In this document: positions 1-11,513 of the stretch, piece by piece
Layout of the letters: each line of letters opens with the position of its first letter
How positions within the stretch are numbered: the stretch's first letter is position 1
Origin: Eopsaltria australis
Taxonomy: Eukaryota > Chordata > Aves > Passeriformes > Petroicidae
Direction of reading: 5' to 3'
DNA length: 64,000 bases
NCBI GenBank assembly: GCA_034509425.1
Contig: JAVTVJ010000347.1
Span: forward strand, 1,550,001-1,614,000
Made by a program: the position numbers and the translations under genes
The notes under the pieces: model-generated
Database searches by the model: none
The model's input: only the letters and a program-made list of their open reading frames with translations
Told to the model about the DNA's origin: nothing

Positions 1-979
1 AGGAAAGGCTGTGCACAACTGGCATTCTTCAGGACAACAAGCAGGGATGTTGATTTAGAGCTGAAGGCTGTTGTATAATGTTATGATAGTGATATAGGCA
101 TTCATTCCCATCTAAGTTTTCCTCTGATCTGTGAATACATAAACTGCTAAGACAAAGAGAATTTTGAGACTGATCCCTCTCTGCATTTTTTAAATTCATA
201 AAGTGTTGGTTTGCAAGGCCTAGAGGGTAAGGTCTGCTATTACAAATGGTCTTCTGTTTGATGCTGCTCTGAGTAAATTTCACAAAAATATTACAAAGGA
301 GTTACCTATTCCAGTGGCCTATCTGTGGCAGGGCTTCCAAAGCATTAATGCCTTCTGCAGATAATATTGTTTTTCTATTTTTTTTTTTTGCTGGGTTCTG
401 GCCTCTAATACAGAAAAGGCTGGACTTTTTTTTTTTTTTAAATGAAAGTTACAGTAGACTTGCAGGTATTCTTTTTTTCCCACAGTTTTTCAGGATCAAA
501 GGCATCTTGAAATGTTCTGTAAAACAGGATTAGCGTCACATAAAACAAATGTTAAATCTACAATACAGTCTGACTGTTGTTCTAAGTAAGTAGGTTCCTG
601 GCTTATTTCCTGAAGGTGCATTACTCACCCTTGTGTATTCTAGATGTTAACTCAGTTTTCTTTGATTCTGACAAGTGTTTGTATTTTCAGCCTCACCATG
701 GAAGTGTTATGGTCTGAAATCTTTTAATGAACATGGAAATGGCATGGAAAGAAGCTTGTAATATAAGTGCTACTGATAGGTGGGGCAGAAATGTGTCCAA
801 GACTTAGGGGGAAAACCCACAAAAAAAACTCACACAAAATCTACCAATCAAACAAACAAAAAAACCTGAAATTTTTAGTATACAGATATTTTTATTATAC
901 TCTTGATTTTAAATCTAGGAAGACTGTGCTTCTTGTATGATTGTAGAAATTGTGATAGCAATTGTACATCTTTCAACAG
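1..979 (+). other. GCLC: GCLC intron, 5' side cut by window edge
   Basis: AT-rich sequence ending in the acceptor TTTCAACAG at 971-979. The exon that should come before (human residues just before 252, ending in the Cys-Cys pair used for the GCLM disulphide) is not in this stretch, so it lies to the left. There are only short T and A runs and no repeat I recognise. Confidence 0.8.
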
Positions 980-1054
980 GTAACATTTCAGGCTTGCAGC
1001 ATTTCTGAAGCAAGATATCTCTATGATCAGCTAGCTACAATTTGTCCCATTGTG
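980..1054 (+). CDS. GCLC: GCLC coding exon (human residues 252-276)
   Basis: Twenty-five whole codons, [18 protein letters not shown] then ATICPIV, phase 0 at both ends. Acceptor TTTCAACAG, donor GTAAGT (consensus). If vertebrate GCLC has 16 exons, as in human, this is exon 7. Confidence 0.95.
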
Positions 1055-4000
1055 GTAAGTAATGGACATCTGTCAGATTAACTCTTCCATAGTGGCAAAA
1101 TTCACTATATGTAAAAAAACTAATACCCAAATTGCAAGCCCACAAATTGGGTGCTCTGGGATAAGACTCTCTCTGTTTTGCCACGTGAGTCGTGTTAACT
1201 ATCTAATGTGCAAATGACACCACAAAACCGGTATCTCTTCCTTCTTGGCTCTTGTGTCTATTTCTTTTCCTCTGCTCTCACTCCCACATGCGTGAGACTC
1301 TTGTTGAATAGTCTTAGAAATAGATTTGGGCAGTTTTTCATGAGAACAAGGCAAACTTGCTCCTTAAAACAATTCTTAATTTTTCAACTCTGGTCTGGTG
1401 TTACAGAGGATTTCAGCTTAAGTTGTTTAAATCTGTCCCTTTTATAAACATGTTGTCATAAACAGCTGCTTATAACAGGAGTTGTGAAAATAAAGTATCT
1501 GTCTGTATGATGAGTAGATCCTGCCCTGAGTAAGGCATGTTCCAGCTGTATTACTAAGGTGCTTGGCCAAACAAAAATAAAATAAAATGATTGCCAGGTG
1601 AATTTTGGAAGTGTGCGAGCAGAATACTTGCTGATTTGTCTCAAAAGTGCTTCTGCCAGTATCATTTTTGAGTGCCTTAAATGCTGATCTGTAGAAGTAA
1701 AACATTAGAAGAGTGTCAGATGCCGCTACAGGAATGCTATCCCTTTACCCAGCTGTTTTTTAGAGGTAGCAGTTGAGATATTTCTGGTTATACAGGCTTT
1801 GGTTGTACGTTAAACTGAAGTATATATACTTCAGTTCCTTCTGGATCAGAATGTTCCCTCTCCAGTGGGATTGTATTTTGCTTTTGGTTCCTTGGCCTGT
1901 CCTTTGTTTTGATACTAGGCTGTTTCATTTTAGATGGCGTTGAGTGCTGCATCTCCATTCTACAGAGGCTACGTGTCTGACATTGACTGTCGCTGGGGAG
2001 TGATCTCTGCTTCCGTGGATGATCGAACACGGGAGGAGAGAGGGCTAGAGGTAAGGCATGTTACAGAGTAGCTGTCTTGGTTTTTTCAGGCAAAAAAGTT
2101 AAATCCCCTTTAGTATCGAGTTCTGCTTGCACTGATCAGAATCCCTAATGGGGGAATGTGATGGTCTTTGTGGTAAATACAGGAGATGGTGTAAACACTC
2201 ACCTTGGTTGGACAGTTTGTGTTAACAAATACGTATTTTTAATAAGGTATGGAATCCTAGTCTTCCACAGCTGGCTGAAAAGGGCCCCCTGTGATGAAAC
2301 TTTCTAATTTATGCTTGAGCCCAAAAGGCAAAAATTGCACTAGATTAAATAGCAGGTGCTGCTGAGTAGTATAAACTAGAACTATATCAAGAGAGCCAGG
2401 TGTCAGAACTTGAAGAGTTTCTCTAAGCAGGAATTTCTATTCAAGGCACTTAGAAAATTACATAAAATAAATAATCTTTAAAATTTACCTGAAATATCTC
2501 TTGAACTATCTGTTTTAAGGGCATCTCTAACAGTATGCACATAGTGGAACTGTTGGTATATGTTCAGTGCTTCCAGGTGCTGGGGTAATGGTGTGTTATA
2601 TCAGGAAAACATTTCCACCGGTAGAGAATTCTACTCAATGTGTGACGACTGATTTTTTTTTTTCTCAGATATATACATCTGCAAACGAAATAGTCATAAT
2701 TCCAGAATTGCTTTATATTAAGCCTATTTAAGAGTCTTGCTTTTAATAATTTTAATTGAGGCTATAGGGTTTTATAAATAGGATAATAATTCTCAACGTA
2801 AGTGTCATTAGTGAGCAAAACTTAGGTAACATTGTTAACAAGCTGTTAAAATATTGTATTCTTAAATTATATAGCCACTGAAGAACAACCATTATAGAAT
2901 CAGTAAATCCAGATATGATTCCATAGACAGTTATCTATCTGAATGTGGTGAGAAATACAATGACATTGATTTGACAATAGACAAAGATATCTACGAGCAC
3001 CTAATAAAGGAAGGTAAGTGTTTGCTTCATTATGAGCAGGTTAAGAATTATGTTTGCAGTGTATGGGGATAGTTTATGTTTTTGTTCTTGTTTGTTACAA
3101 ACATTGTGCAGCCCTTAGAGTGACTCCTACTCAGGAAGTATCTGTGTAGAGGGTTTTGAGAGATTTTAAAATGGATTCATTTGTCACAGAAACTGTCCCT
3201 AATGCATAAAACTGAGTTTCTCAAACTGGAGTTAATGTTTTATTTTTATGGAGAGAGATAAACTGCTTTAGGAAACATGGCAAAGAATGCATCAGAAAAC
3301 AGGAAGAATGGCAGCTGCACCAATATTCAGCTGCCATTTCCAAACAAGAACCTGTTTGTTTTTGGGGTTTTTTCTGTTTTTAATAATTTCCTTCCTTCCC
3401 AAAGTCATCACTTTAACAGGATGTGGTGGGTTGAGGTAGCATTGCAGTGTTAGATATTTTCACTCTTGTAAAAAAAAAATAATTTCCTAGAGTCTGTTTT
3501 GGTATATATGAATTGTTTGTTTGAATTTTCATTTTGTAGGTATTGACCACCTTTTGGCACAGCATATTGCACACTTGTTCATTCGAGACCCATTGACTTT
3601 GTTTGAGGAGAAAATACATCTAGATGATGCAAATGAATCCGACCATTTTGAGGTTACGTCTGATTTAGAGGAATTTAAAAAAAATATATAAATGTTTGTT
3701 TTTATAATACTACTTAATTAGAGGGTGGCAGTATTAGCTAAGAATTTTTTCATTAATTTTTCACTTCAGGTAGTTTTTTAGCATAAGACTTTGCAGTTAT
3801 AAGCACATTTATTTATTCATTTTATCTTTTATTTAGAAAGTGATGGCTTATACTTTAAACCAAATAAAATATGAAGAGCTGAAATTATAGCCATGTATAT
3901 AAATGTTATGGGGAACTGTCAATTTTTAAGGCTTCCTAAAAACTGGTTTGTATTTTATTTATGTAGAAGTCCCTTTTACAGCTTTATAAGGTAATAGCTG

Positions 4001-7000
4001 TGTTAATATTAGGCCTTTTTAGTTCAAGATGTGTTAGCCACTCATGAAAAAATAAAAGTCAGCTGCATGCCAGTCCCTTAGTGTCTTGTACATAATACTC
4101 AACCAAAATAGCATGAGAAAGTACAACAATATTTGCTTCTAGGACAAGTACTGTGGTCTTTAGAAGGATACAGCACTTACTTTGGAACCACTTCTCTAAC
4201 CCAACTTCTCTAACACTGTTCCATAGAAAACACTAGGACTCTAGTTACCTGCTTATTTTTCTTTGATTTTATTATAGAATGATGTGTATCTTGATTGTGA
4301 CAGATTATTTCATGTGCTTTGCAGAATATTCAGTCTACAAACTGGCAGACAATGAGGTTTAAGCCACCACCTCCAAATTCAGATATTGGATGGAGAGTGG
4401 AATTCAGACCTATGGAGGTAAGGAAGATACCAGTATGTACAAGAGTACATTTCCTTTTAAGTGGAAAAGTACCAGGCATTCTGCCATCCAGGATCAAACT
4501 CCTATTACTTGTTCTGTGTTTTCTCCCCTTTGATTTGCTAGATGCAAGTGAAGTGGACAGCAGTATTTAATCAGACATGGACTGTGGGAATGTAACTGAC
4601 AGGAGAATCCACTGCAGCACATCAATGCATGCTAATGGATTTGGGGTGATGGGGAAAGGAATTAGGCTTGTATTAAAGCAGCAGTAAACAAAGCCCCATT
4701 TAGCTTCTAGAGACTGTATTTCTCCAGTACATTTCCTGGTACTGAACAATTCTGCTGTCACAGTTTTGTTTTTTTCACAAGTGCTTTCATTCTATAGCTG
4801 TCTGTTTCTAAGCTCTCTGAATTTAATCCTTTTAGAGTGGAAATTTAAAAGCTACTATACGTCTGTAATGAGACAGAGAGCCCGAAGGTGGAGGTTATTA
4901 GATAGTGTTTTGAACCACAAGTGTGCTTTGCATCGAATGGCAGGGTTGAGTTTGTTGAAGCGTGTGCGTGCATTGTGCGCTGGAAGTTGCTGCTGGTGAT
5001 TCGCGTGTGCGTCACCCATCGGCGAGCACAGCGTGCGCGAGCACAAGCACCAACGTGAGCATCCGAGTCAGACTGTTCCACACTGTCCTTGCTGCTTGAC
5101 TACTGCAGGAGTGTGTTTCCACTAAAGTAATTGAATCTCTAATCCTTTCATGTCTAGGTCCAGTTAACAGACTTTGAAAACTCTGCCTATGTTGTGTTTG
5201 TGGTATTGCTAACCAGAGTGATTCTGTCATATAAACTGGATTTTCTCATTCCTTTGTCCAAGGTAGGTGTGAAAGATCAGATCTATTAGAGCTAAATGTA
5301 GTGGATTTGTATCAAGTCTGATTTTTATCCCCTGCAAGCTAGGAAATAATATTTATGCACTTACAGAGCAGTCATTTTTATCTTTCGGTCAGTTTTCGTT
5401 GGATCAATTTAAACTCTACAATATTAAACAAATATTTTACTGCTGTCTCGTGGAATTAAATGTAGACAAATGCTGTAGGAATTTCTGTGATGCCTAGCAG
5501 TGTCTAGCTGCTGCAGAAACGTTGAGAAATATCATTGTCACAAGGCTGTTTTGAGGCTGGGAAAGGATATGTTTCCCCCATTTTACATGCAGAGGGAAAA
5601 TAACCTGTGGAGGTCACAATAAAAACTTTAGACTTAACATGAATATTGCCTGTCTCTTGCTCTTATTCTGTGTTTTGTTTGTATCTGGGAGGGAAGGGAG
5701 GAGTTCAGCATGCTTAGTGGTACCCAGTATTTGAGTGGAAACAAATACTGCTGATTCTGATCACAACTGTGACTTGTCTTTAGACAGAGCAGCCATGCAA
5801 AATGTACTTTTTCCTTAATCTTGCCCTCACAACTGCTGAACTGTTTTGTGTGAAACTGTCCTTGTATGTCCTGTTTCTGAGGCACTTGACCAAAAAAAGT
5901 CTTTTTCTAGATGGATATTCCTTCAATGTTGTAGGTAACTTTAAAAAAGATTTTGTTGGGCAGAAGGCTTTTGCCACTATGCTGGAAAATCCAGCATAAC
6001 CGTAGTATCCTGTGGCTTTTCATAGAGTTTTTTAATTAAAATAGAGAAAAATACTGAATTCATAAATTTGCATTAATCATACCATACATTTGGTATGACT
6101 TCTTAAAGGAGATGTTGGGGAGTTCAGACTTTATAAATAACAGCAATTTAGCACTTAGATTACATAATTACATTGTTATTTGAGTGTCTCAAAAGCACAA
6201 AATTTTTAACTACCAGTTAAGAGTGAATAAGAGATCAGGTGCTGAAAGAACCTGAACAGAATTGTAGGGCTGGGGGGCTTAAAATTGCTTGAGCTTGCCA
6301 AGCAATTTGGCAGGTAATGCAACACAGAATTGCACAACCATTGGTAAGCCTGCCTCTTTCAAGTAGAATAATAGGGGGTTATGGGGCTAATCTCACACTA
6401 ATCTTGGCTGTCTGATTGAATGCGGTTGAACGCTCGTCAGCTGGGACTGGAGTTCTTTCAAACTTTCAAAACAGCCTGTTGTGTAAATAGGTTTCATAAT
6501 ATAAAATGAATCGAAGACAAAGCTTTGAAAGGTAAGAAGTAATGAAGATTTTGCATAGCCTTTAATTAAAGGTCAGAAAAAGAATTCTGCAAATATCTTT
6601 TTCTGAAGTCAATATGGTAAACCTAAAATCCAAAATTATATGATACTAATTGCCTGAGAACACACCAACCAAAGAACTTGGACAAAATCTTCCATCCAGA
6701 AAGACAGAGCAATGCTTGTGTTGTTTGCAAAGCATGCATACATTGTAGTTTGGAGGACTTCTGAGAAGCCTGAAATTTAGAACTTCTTTGCTAACAATCT
6801 AAGTTTAAATAGATGTTTGGGAATGGAATAGGTACAATTCCCATACAAAGTTACTTGAATGCTGTTTCTGAAAGTTTGTTTAATACAGTGATAATTCTTC
6901 TAAAGACAGTGATGATTTTGTTAATAAAAGCAGCAAATCATGGCTAGGGAAATTTAAAATTTTCTTCTTCCGTACTTATTTGAATTGCATCTAAATATGC

Positions 7001-10000
7001 AAAGAAGTCTGCCAGAAGGGATACAACCTCTTAATCGTAACTGTTCCTGTGTTTTCATTCAAACTTAAAGTAGCATAGCATGTTCTAACATGATACCATT
7101 ACCTATTCTGCTGGAGACCCAGTTTCATAAAATGTCATCTATTCATGGATTTGTCCTGGACACTGAAGAATGAAATAAAACTTAGCTTCACAGCTTGGCC
7201 TTGTGTGATGAAATAGTAAGAAATATAGTAGATGTTTAAACCTATGAAACCCAGATGTTACAGTTTGGTAGAATCCTACTTTTCTAAAATGTTACAGATC
7301 TCTGCAATACTTTTTTTTGCCAGGTGGATGAAAACATGAAGGTGGCCCAGAAAAGAGATGCTGTCCGACAGGGAATGTTTTACTTCAGAAAAGACATATG
7401 CAAAGGTATCACATCAAGTAATCTGACTAACACTGTTGTGGATGTTTGGTGCATGTATTGCCTTTTAACCATTTTTTCCTTTCCTTTGTCACACATGAAG
7501 GTGGAAATGCTGTTCTAGATGGATGTGGCTCTGCACAGAATGGGACAGGCACTGACACAGAAGAGTACACCCTAATGAGCATTGATACAATTATCAATGG
7601 GAAGGTGATAGCCTCTTCTACCTGGAACACATTCTATTTTACCCTCCCAGAAACCAGACTTGTACTTGCTTTATGCTCATTATGTTCTCTTACACAGGAA
7701 GGAGTCTTTCCTGGTTTGATCCCAATTTTGAATTCCTATCTTGAAAACATGGAAGTGGATGTGGACACAAGATGCACCATCCTAAACTATCTGAAGCTAA
7801 TAAAAAAGAGAGCCTCTGGTATGTTTGATGTTTCTGGACATTGTCTTTCTTGGCATTTTTTTACTGTCAGTTGGATCAGACTGATGGCAGCTGTGGATGT
7901 CTCCTTAGCTGTTGAATCATTAGAACAAAGGACTGGAGAGTGTTCTCTGACTTAAATCTTGTCCTGTCTGTTTTTGATTTTTATTGTTTAGTGATCCATT
8001 TTATAACTTAAATTAGGAGTAACTGATAGAGTAACAATCATAGTTTAGGGGGTAGTGGATACCTAGGCCTCGATTTTGCTTTTCAACACCGTTTACTGCT
8101 GCTTTTGCCGCTGTTTTGTCCATTTTGTAGTAGTTTAAACATACACTAGTCCACTTTGCCCTGTTACTTGAGTGTTGTAAGAGTATTTGAGGCTGGATCT
8201 GATGGCTTGCCTGGTATTACTGGTGTGACTCCAAAGCTTGCTGCTCCAAAGCATTCATAGATCTAAACCCAGGTCTGCTAGAACATGGGACCTAGACTTT
8301 AGCTCACTGATAAGAAAGTCCTTCTGTAAGCAGCAGAGCAGGCTCTTCCACTGTCTTTCCCATGTTGCAATGCTTTTCAAAAAGGTGGATAATGACTGTT
8401 TATGTTTCTTCTTAAAATGCAGCAGTATAATGAGTAAAAGATGCAGGCTAAACTTAACTGAGAACTGTGCTTAGCTCAGTCTGCAGCAGCTTTTTAACTT
8501 TTTCTGTGTAAATCCCCTATATAATTGCACTGATGTAAATTTAGTTAGATGGTTAATTTTAGCCTCATAAGTCATGAAATTTTTTTGTCTTCCCCCAACC
8601 CAATTTTAAACTAAAGTGTTGCATTCCTTTTTAATTCTTGAAAATTGCTGTAGAAGCTTCTAGGTAAAGACCTTTCTAAAGCTGAGGTGGAAATCAGATT
8701 TTGTCTCATCTGGTAATTCACTACTTTAGCAGTTCTTCAGAATGGTAACATGTTTTTAAATATTCCCATGTCTGTTGTTTTTTCTTCCCTTCAGAGAAAT
8801 GCTGTTGAAAAAACAAGGAATGCATAAGTCTAGCAGGATCTTTTTCCTAAGGTCTAGTGACATGGGTCCAACCCCAGCTGCAGGTGTTCCCCGCCGAAGA
8901 AAAACTTTGCTACCTGGTGCAAAGTTGCAATCATTGCAAAAGTCAGCTCCTGTATTTACACAGACCTAAAAGCTGTGAGAGTGAGGTAGATAAGAGTCTA
9001 GGGTTTATAGTTCAGCTTTTATGAACTGAAATGACTTTTAAATGAGGCTTCTTAAGAGCTAGAATTCACAGAATAAAAAAGCGTTAGGTATTGTATTACC
9101 ATACCATGATGTTTCTCAGTTGTGAGCTTTAGATTATTCCAGTTTACTCTTGATCTTAAATCAAATGTTCCTGATCTGCAGCCTATTTAGTATGAGTCAT
9201 ATACACAAAGAGTAGCTGTTTTTCAGATTTCTCAAGTGGTGAACACAGCACTCATGAGTTAAGACCACTGACACCTTAGCTGCTGTGGCTGTAACCTTGC
9301 CCGAGCATAACTCATTTGAGCTTCAGTCACGTCCTCTCCTGCAGCACAGCAAGTATTACCCTCCTGTATGGCTGGTGTGTGACTGCCACCACTCAGTGAG
9401 ACTACAGATTTGCTAGGCAGGCAGCAGCTGCTGACCACCACCAAATACTAATGAAAGCAGTACTGAGGTAGCAGCATCAAGTGCTCCTTGTCCTGGTGTG
9501 CTCTCCTGGCTGCCTGCAGTGCAGTAATCACAGAGCTTGATGGGCATTCACAGATGAGATTTCCATGATCTTTGCCTTACCTTTCTTAAAGCAGTTACAC
9601 TTTTGGTCCCCATGAAGTCATACAATAAGAAATGACATGGTTTTATTATATGCTTTTTGAAAAAATTAATTCTGTAGTTTTTCATGTTTAAATGCTCTTC
9701 ACAGTTATTCCATAATACACCTTCTAGTTCCTGTGTGTTGTAGGATCATGTTTATCTACTCTCTTGTCATCAGCACTCATAATTGTGCGACTTCTCCAGT
9801 ATATTGTTGCTCCTGAACTTACAATTCGCTTTGTCTTGCCTCTCGTTTCCTGGTAGGTGTCAGTCAGTGGTGCCATATCCCAGTAGGTACCTGTGCGAGC
9901 TGCAGGCTGGCTCACAGTGAAGGTGTGCTGGCAGTGCCGGGACTGTCTGGCCACTAGGTGTCCGTGTTGGTGTGTCTGTGCTCCCAGCTCCTCAGCACAG

Positions 10001-11513
10001 ACACCTGCATAGCTTGCAGTTCAAACGTGCCTCTTCTTAGGCTTCGCTCCATTCATCTCCTGACTCCACTGACTTTCTTGCTTTCCCCTGCTTCTTGTTG
10101 GTGTCAGAGTTTTCATGTTGAGTTTTCAGTGCCTTCAGCAAATAAAGCCTCTTGGGTATTTTTTTTTTTCTGCCCTCTTATGTAGAAGTGTAAACTCTGG
10201 CCTCATTCCTTTAAAACATAACTTCTGGTTTTTGAAGCTCGTTTTGATTTCTAGTAACCTTTTTTATTTTGCTTTTCTTTCTGATACCTTCTGCAATTTT
10301 TCTGATTTGTCTTCATGTACATCTGTTCAAAACCACTGCTAGGATATTTTTAAATAGTGTTGGATTCTTTTTACTTTTTATTTGTGTGTTCCTTCATGCT
10401 TTCTCTAACTTGATTCCTCTTGCTTTTTATAATATTCTTAAACCAAAGACCTCTGTAGGAGAAGCCCTCGACTCTTTCCACTCTCACAGCAAAGCTGATG
10501 TTCTGGTAGCTAGCCATGAAAGTTTTTCTAGGCTCTTTGAGCATCCCATTAGCCCATCTTAATGGCTTACTGTCAGAGTTAGCTTAAATGTGTTGTAGTT
10601 AAGGTTTGCTTGCTCATGCTGCATTCAGGAGCAAGATTCAGCAGCCTGAACACTGGTGTCCAGCCAGCCCCCAGTTGCTACTTCATAGGGATACCAGTCT
10701 GCTGCAAGTGGTGTGTGTCATTCAGTGACCTTGTATAGAGGTGCTGGGGACTCTTTGGTACCTGCTGACCAACCCAAGAACTTTGTAGTGAAGCAGAGGC
10801 ACTGTGTACAAACCAGAAGTTGGTATAATTTGGAACCAGCCTATTTTTGCTAGAGTAGCTGCCAGAGGGAGAAAGAATAGTAAGCCAAGGTTGACAGATC
10901 GAAACTAGCAGCTCAGTTCAAACTTATTTTATATAAATGTAGTGGTGCAGAGGTGTCTGTTGATTCATCTCAGCCAGATTCTCTGTTAAATGAAGTGTTT
11001 AAGACCTTTTGCTGTACAATCTGTTGGTAGCCACCTGTCTCAGTTGCTACTTCTCTCTGCATTATGTCATTGGAACATCTGAAAGTTGGAAAATTGCACC
11101 AGATAAGTGGTTTTTAGACCATCAGGGATATGTCTGCTTAATTGTGCCTGCAGTTTAGCCTTACTTGAAAACCAAAAAGTATAGGAATGTGTTTCTCATG
11201 AAAGCATGGGCTACTCATTAATTGTGTATATAGTGCACAGAACTCTAGGTGTTGTACTGCTAACTTAGATGCATTAACTGTGAAATTTAACTTCTTCTTG
11301 CCCACAGGAGAATTAATGACAGTTGCTCGATGGATGAGGGAATTCATCGCACAGCATCCAGACTACAAGCAAGACAGTGTGATAACTGATGAAATTAATT
11401 ACAGCCTTATGTGGAAATGCAACCAAATTGCACAAGGCCAGGCAGAGTGTCCTGAACTATTGGGGGTAGGATTTAATAAGAAACAAAGTGGAAATAAAAC
11501 TGACTCTTTGTAA
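980..11513 (+). CDS. GCLC: Glutamate-cysteine ligase catalytic subunit, partial gene (last ten exons)
   Basis: GCLC joins glutamate to cysteine using ATP, the rate-limiting step of glutathione synthesis, in the cytosol; it pairs with the modifier subunit GCLM. Ten exons splice in frame: 980-1054, 1934-2050, 2875-3013, 3540-3652, 4325-4417, 5158-5262, 7324-7405, 7501-7604, 7698-7818, 11308-11513 (1155 nt, 384 codons plus TAA). The product aligns by eye, without gaps until the C-terminus, to human residues 252-637 of 637 and is two residues shorter. Recognisable stretches include [36 protein letters not shown] and [14 protein letters not shown]. His370 and Pro414, sites of reported human GCLC-deficiency variants, are conserved. 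All introns are GT-AG. The N-terminal exons lie upstream of the window. The frame is fully open, so I regard it as a functional gene. Confidence 0.97.
1055..1933 (+). other. GCLC: GCLC intron, 879 bp
   Basis: GTAAGT to TTCATTTTAG. It includes an E-box-like CACGTG near 1182 but no repeat or RNA gene that I can identify. Confidence 0.85.
1934..2050 (+). CDS. GCLC: GCLC coding exon (human residues 277-315)
   Basis: Thirty-nine codons, phase 0 both ends, starting [18 protein letters not shown] and ending REERGLE. This Arg- and Asp-rich part is among the most conserved in eukaryotic glutamate-cysteine ligases. Donor GTAAGG. Confidence 0.95.
2051..2874 (+). other. GCLC: GCLC intron, 824 bp
   Basis: AT-rich intron with acceptor AAATTATATAG, which has a weak polypyrimidine tract. 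Nothing else is recognised. Confidence 0.85.
2875..3013 (+). CDS. GCLC: GCLC coding exon (human residues 316-361 plus first base of 362)
   Basis: Begins [18 protein letters not shown] and ends IYEHLIKE plus one base (phase 1 donor). A few conservative changes against human (for example N to H, K to E). Donor GTAAGT. Confidence 0.95.
3014..3539 (+). other. GCLC: GCLC intron, 526 bp
   Basis: GTAAGT to TTCATTTTGTAG. No recognisable repeats. Confidence 0.85.
3540..3652 (+). CDS. GCLC: GCLC coding exon (human residues 362-399)
   Basis: Completes the split Gly362 codon, then [16 protein letters not shown] and on to [10 protein letters not shown]. His370 is present. The exon ends GAG|GTTACG, a poor donor. 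Reading through gives a stop 11 codons later, so splicing must occur here for a full product. Confidence 0.93.
3653..4324 (+). other. GCLC: GCLC intron, 672 bp, with weak donor GTTACG
   Basis: AT-rich intron. The donor departs from consensus at +3, +5 and +6, while the acceptor (CATGTGCTTTGCAG) is good. No repeats recognised. Confidence 0.85.
4325..4417 (+). CDS. GCLC: GCLC coding exon (human residues 400-430)
   Basis: Thirty-one codons, phase 0 both ends, with the four-proline run in [17 protein letters not shown], which includes the residue equal to human Pro414. Donor GTAAGG. Confidence 0.95.
4418..5157 (+). other. GCLC: GCLC intron, 740 bp, with a CpG-dense patch
   Basis: GTAAGG to TCATGTCTAG. 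Bases about 4,870-5,065 hold roughly fifteen CpGs in an otherwise AT-rich intron and include repeated GTGCG/GCGTG units; see the finding. Confidence 0.85.
5158..5262 (+). CDS. GCLC: GCLC coding exon (human residues 431-465)
   Basis: Thirty-five codons, phase 0 both ends: [18 protein letters not shown] then [17 protein letters not shown]. The hydrophobic run is part of the folded domain, not a membrane segment in this soluble enzyme. Donor GTAGGT. Confidence 0.95.
5263..7323 (+). other. GCLC: GCLC intron, 2,061 bp
   Basis: AT-rich, acceptor CTTTTTTTTGCCAG. I see no LTR, CR1 or RNA gene. Short frames near 5.6-6.0 kb overlap on both strands and have no recognisable content. Confidence 0.8.
7324..7405 (+). 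CDS. GCLC: GCLC coding exon (human residues 466-492)
   Basis: [18 protein letters not shown] then FYFRKDICK plus one base (phase 1). Arg replaces the human Leu in DAV-QGM. Donor GTATCA. Confidence 0.95.
7501..7604 (+). CDS. GCLC: GCLC coding exon (human residues 493-527)
   Basis: Completes Gly493, then [16 protein letters not shown] and [15 protein letters not shown]. The middle is the variable loop of vertebrate GCLC and differs from human as expected. It is separated from its neighbours by introns of only 95 bp (7406-7500) and 93 bp (7605-7697); acceptor CATGAAG, donor GTGATA. Confidence 0.95.
7698..7818 (+). CDS. GCLC: GCLC coding exon (human residues 528-567)
   Basis: [18 protein letters not shown] onward to [10 protein letters not shown] plus one base (phase 1). 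Acceptor TCTCTTACACAG, donor GTATGT. Confidence 0.95.
7819..11307 (+). other. GCLC: GCLC last intron, 3,489 bp
   Basis: GTATGT to TTGCCCACAG. Mostly single-copy looking. The stretch 9,720-9,960 is richer in CpG and open on the minus strand (see finding). No mobile element is identified. Confidence 0.8.
11308..11513 (+). CDS. GCLC: GCLC terminal coding exon and stop codon
   Basis: Completes Gly568, then [19 protein letters not shown] and on to [21 protein letters not shown] before TAA at 11511-11513. The last 25 residues are less conserved than the rest, and the product is two residues shorter than human. The first Cys of the human Cys-Glu-Cys near residue 613 is Ala here; the second Cys is kept. 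Confidence 0.95.

Noticed and set aside
7446..7955. 169-codon plus-strand frame
   Set aside because: It is GCLC exons 7,501-7,604 and 7,698-7,818 read through the short introns, not a separate gene.
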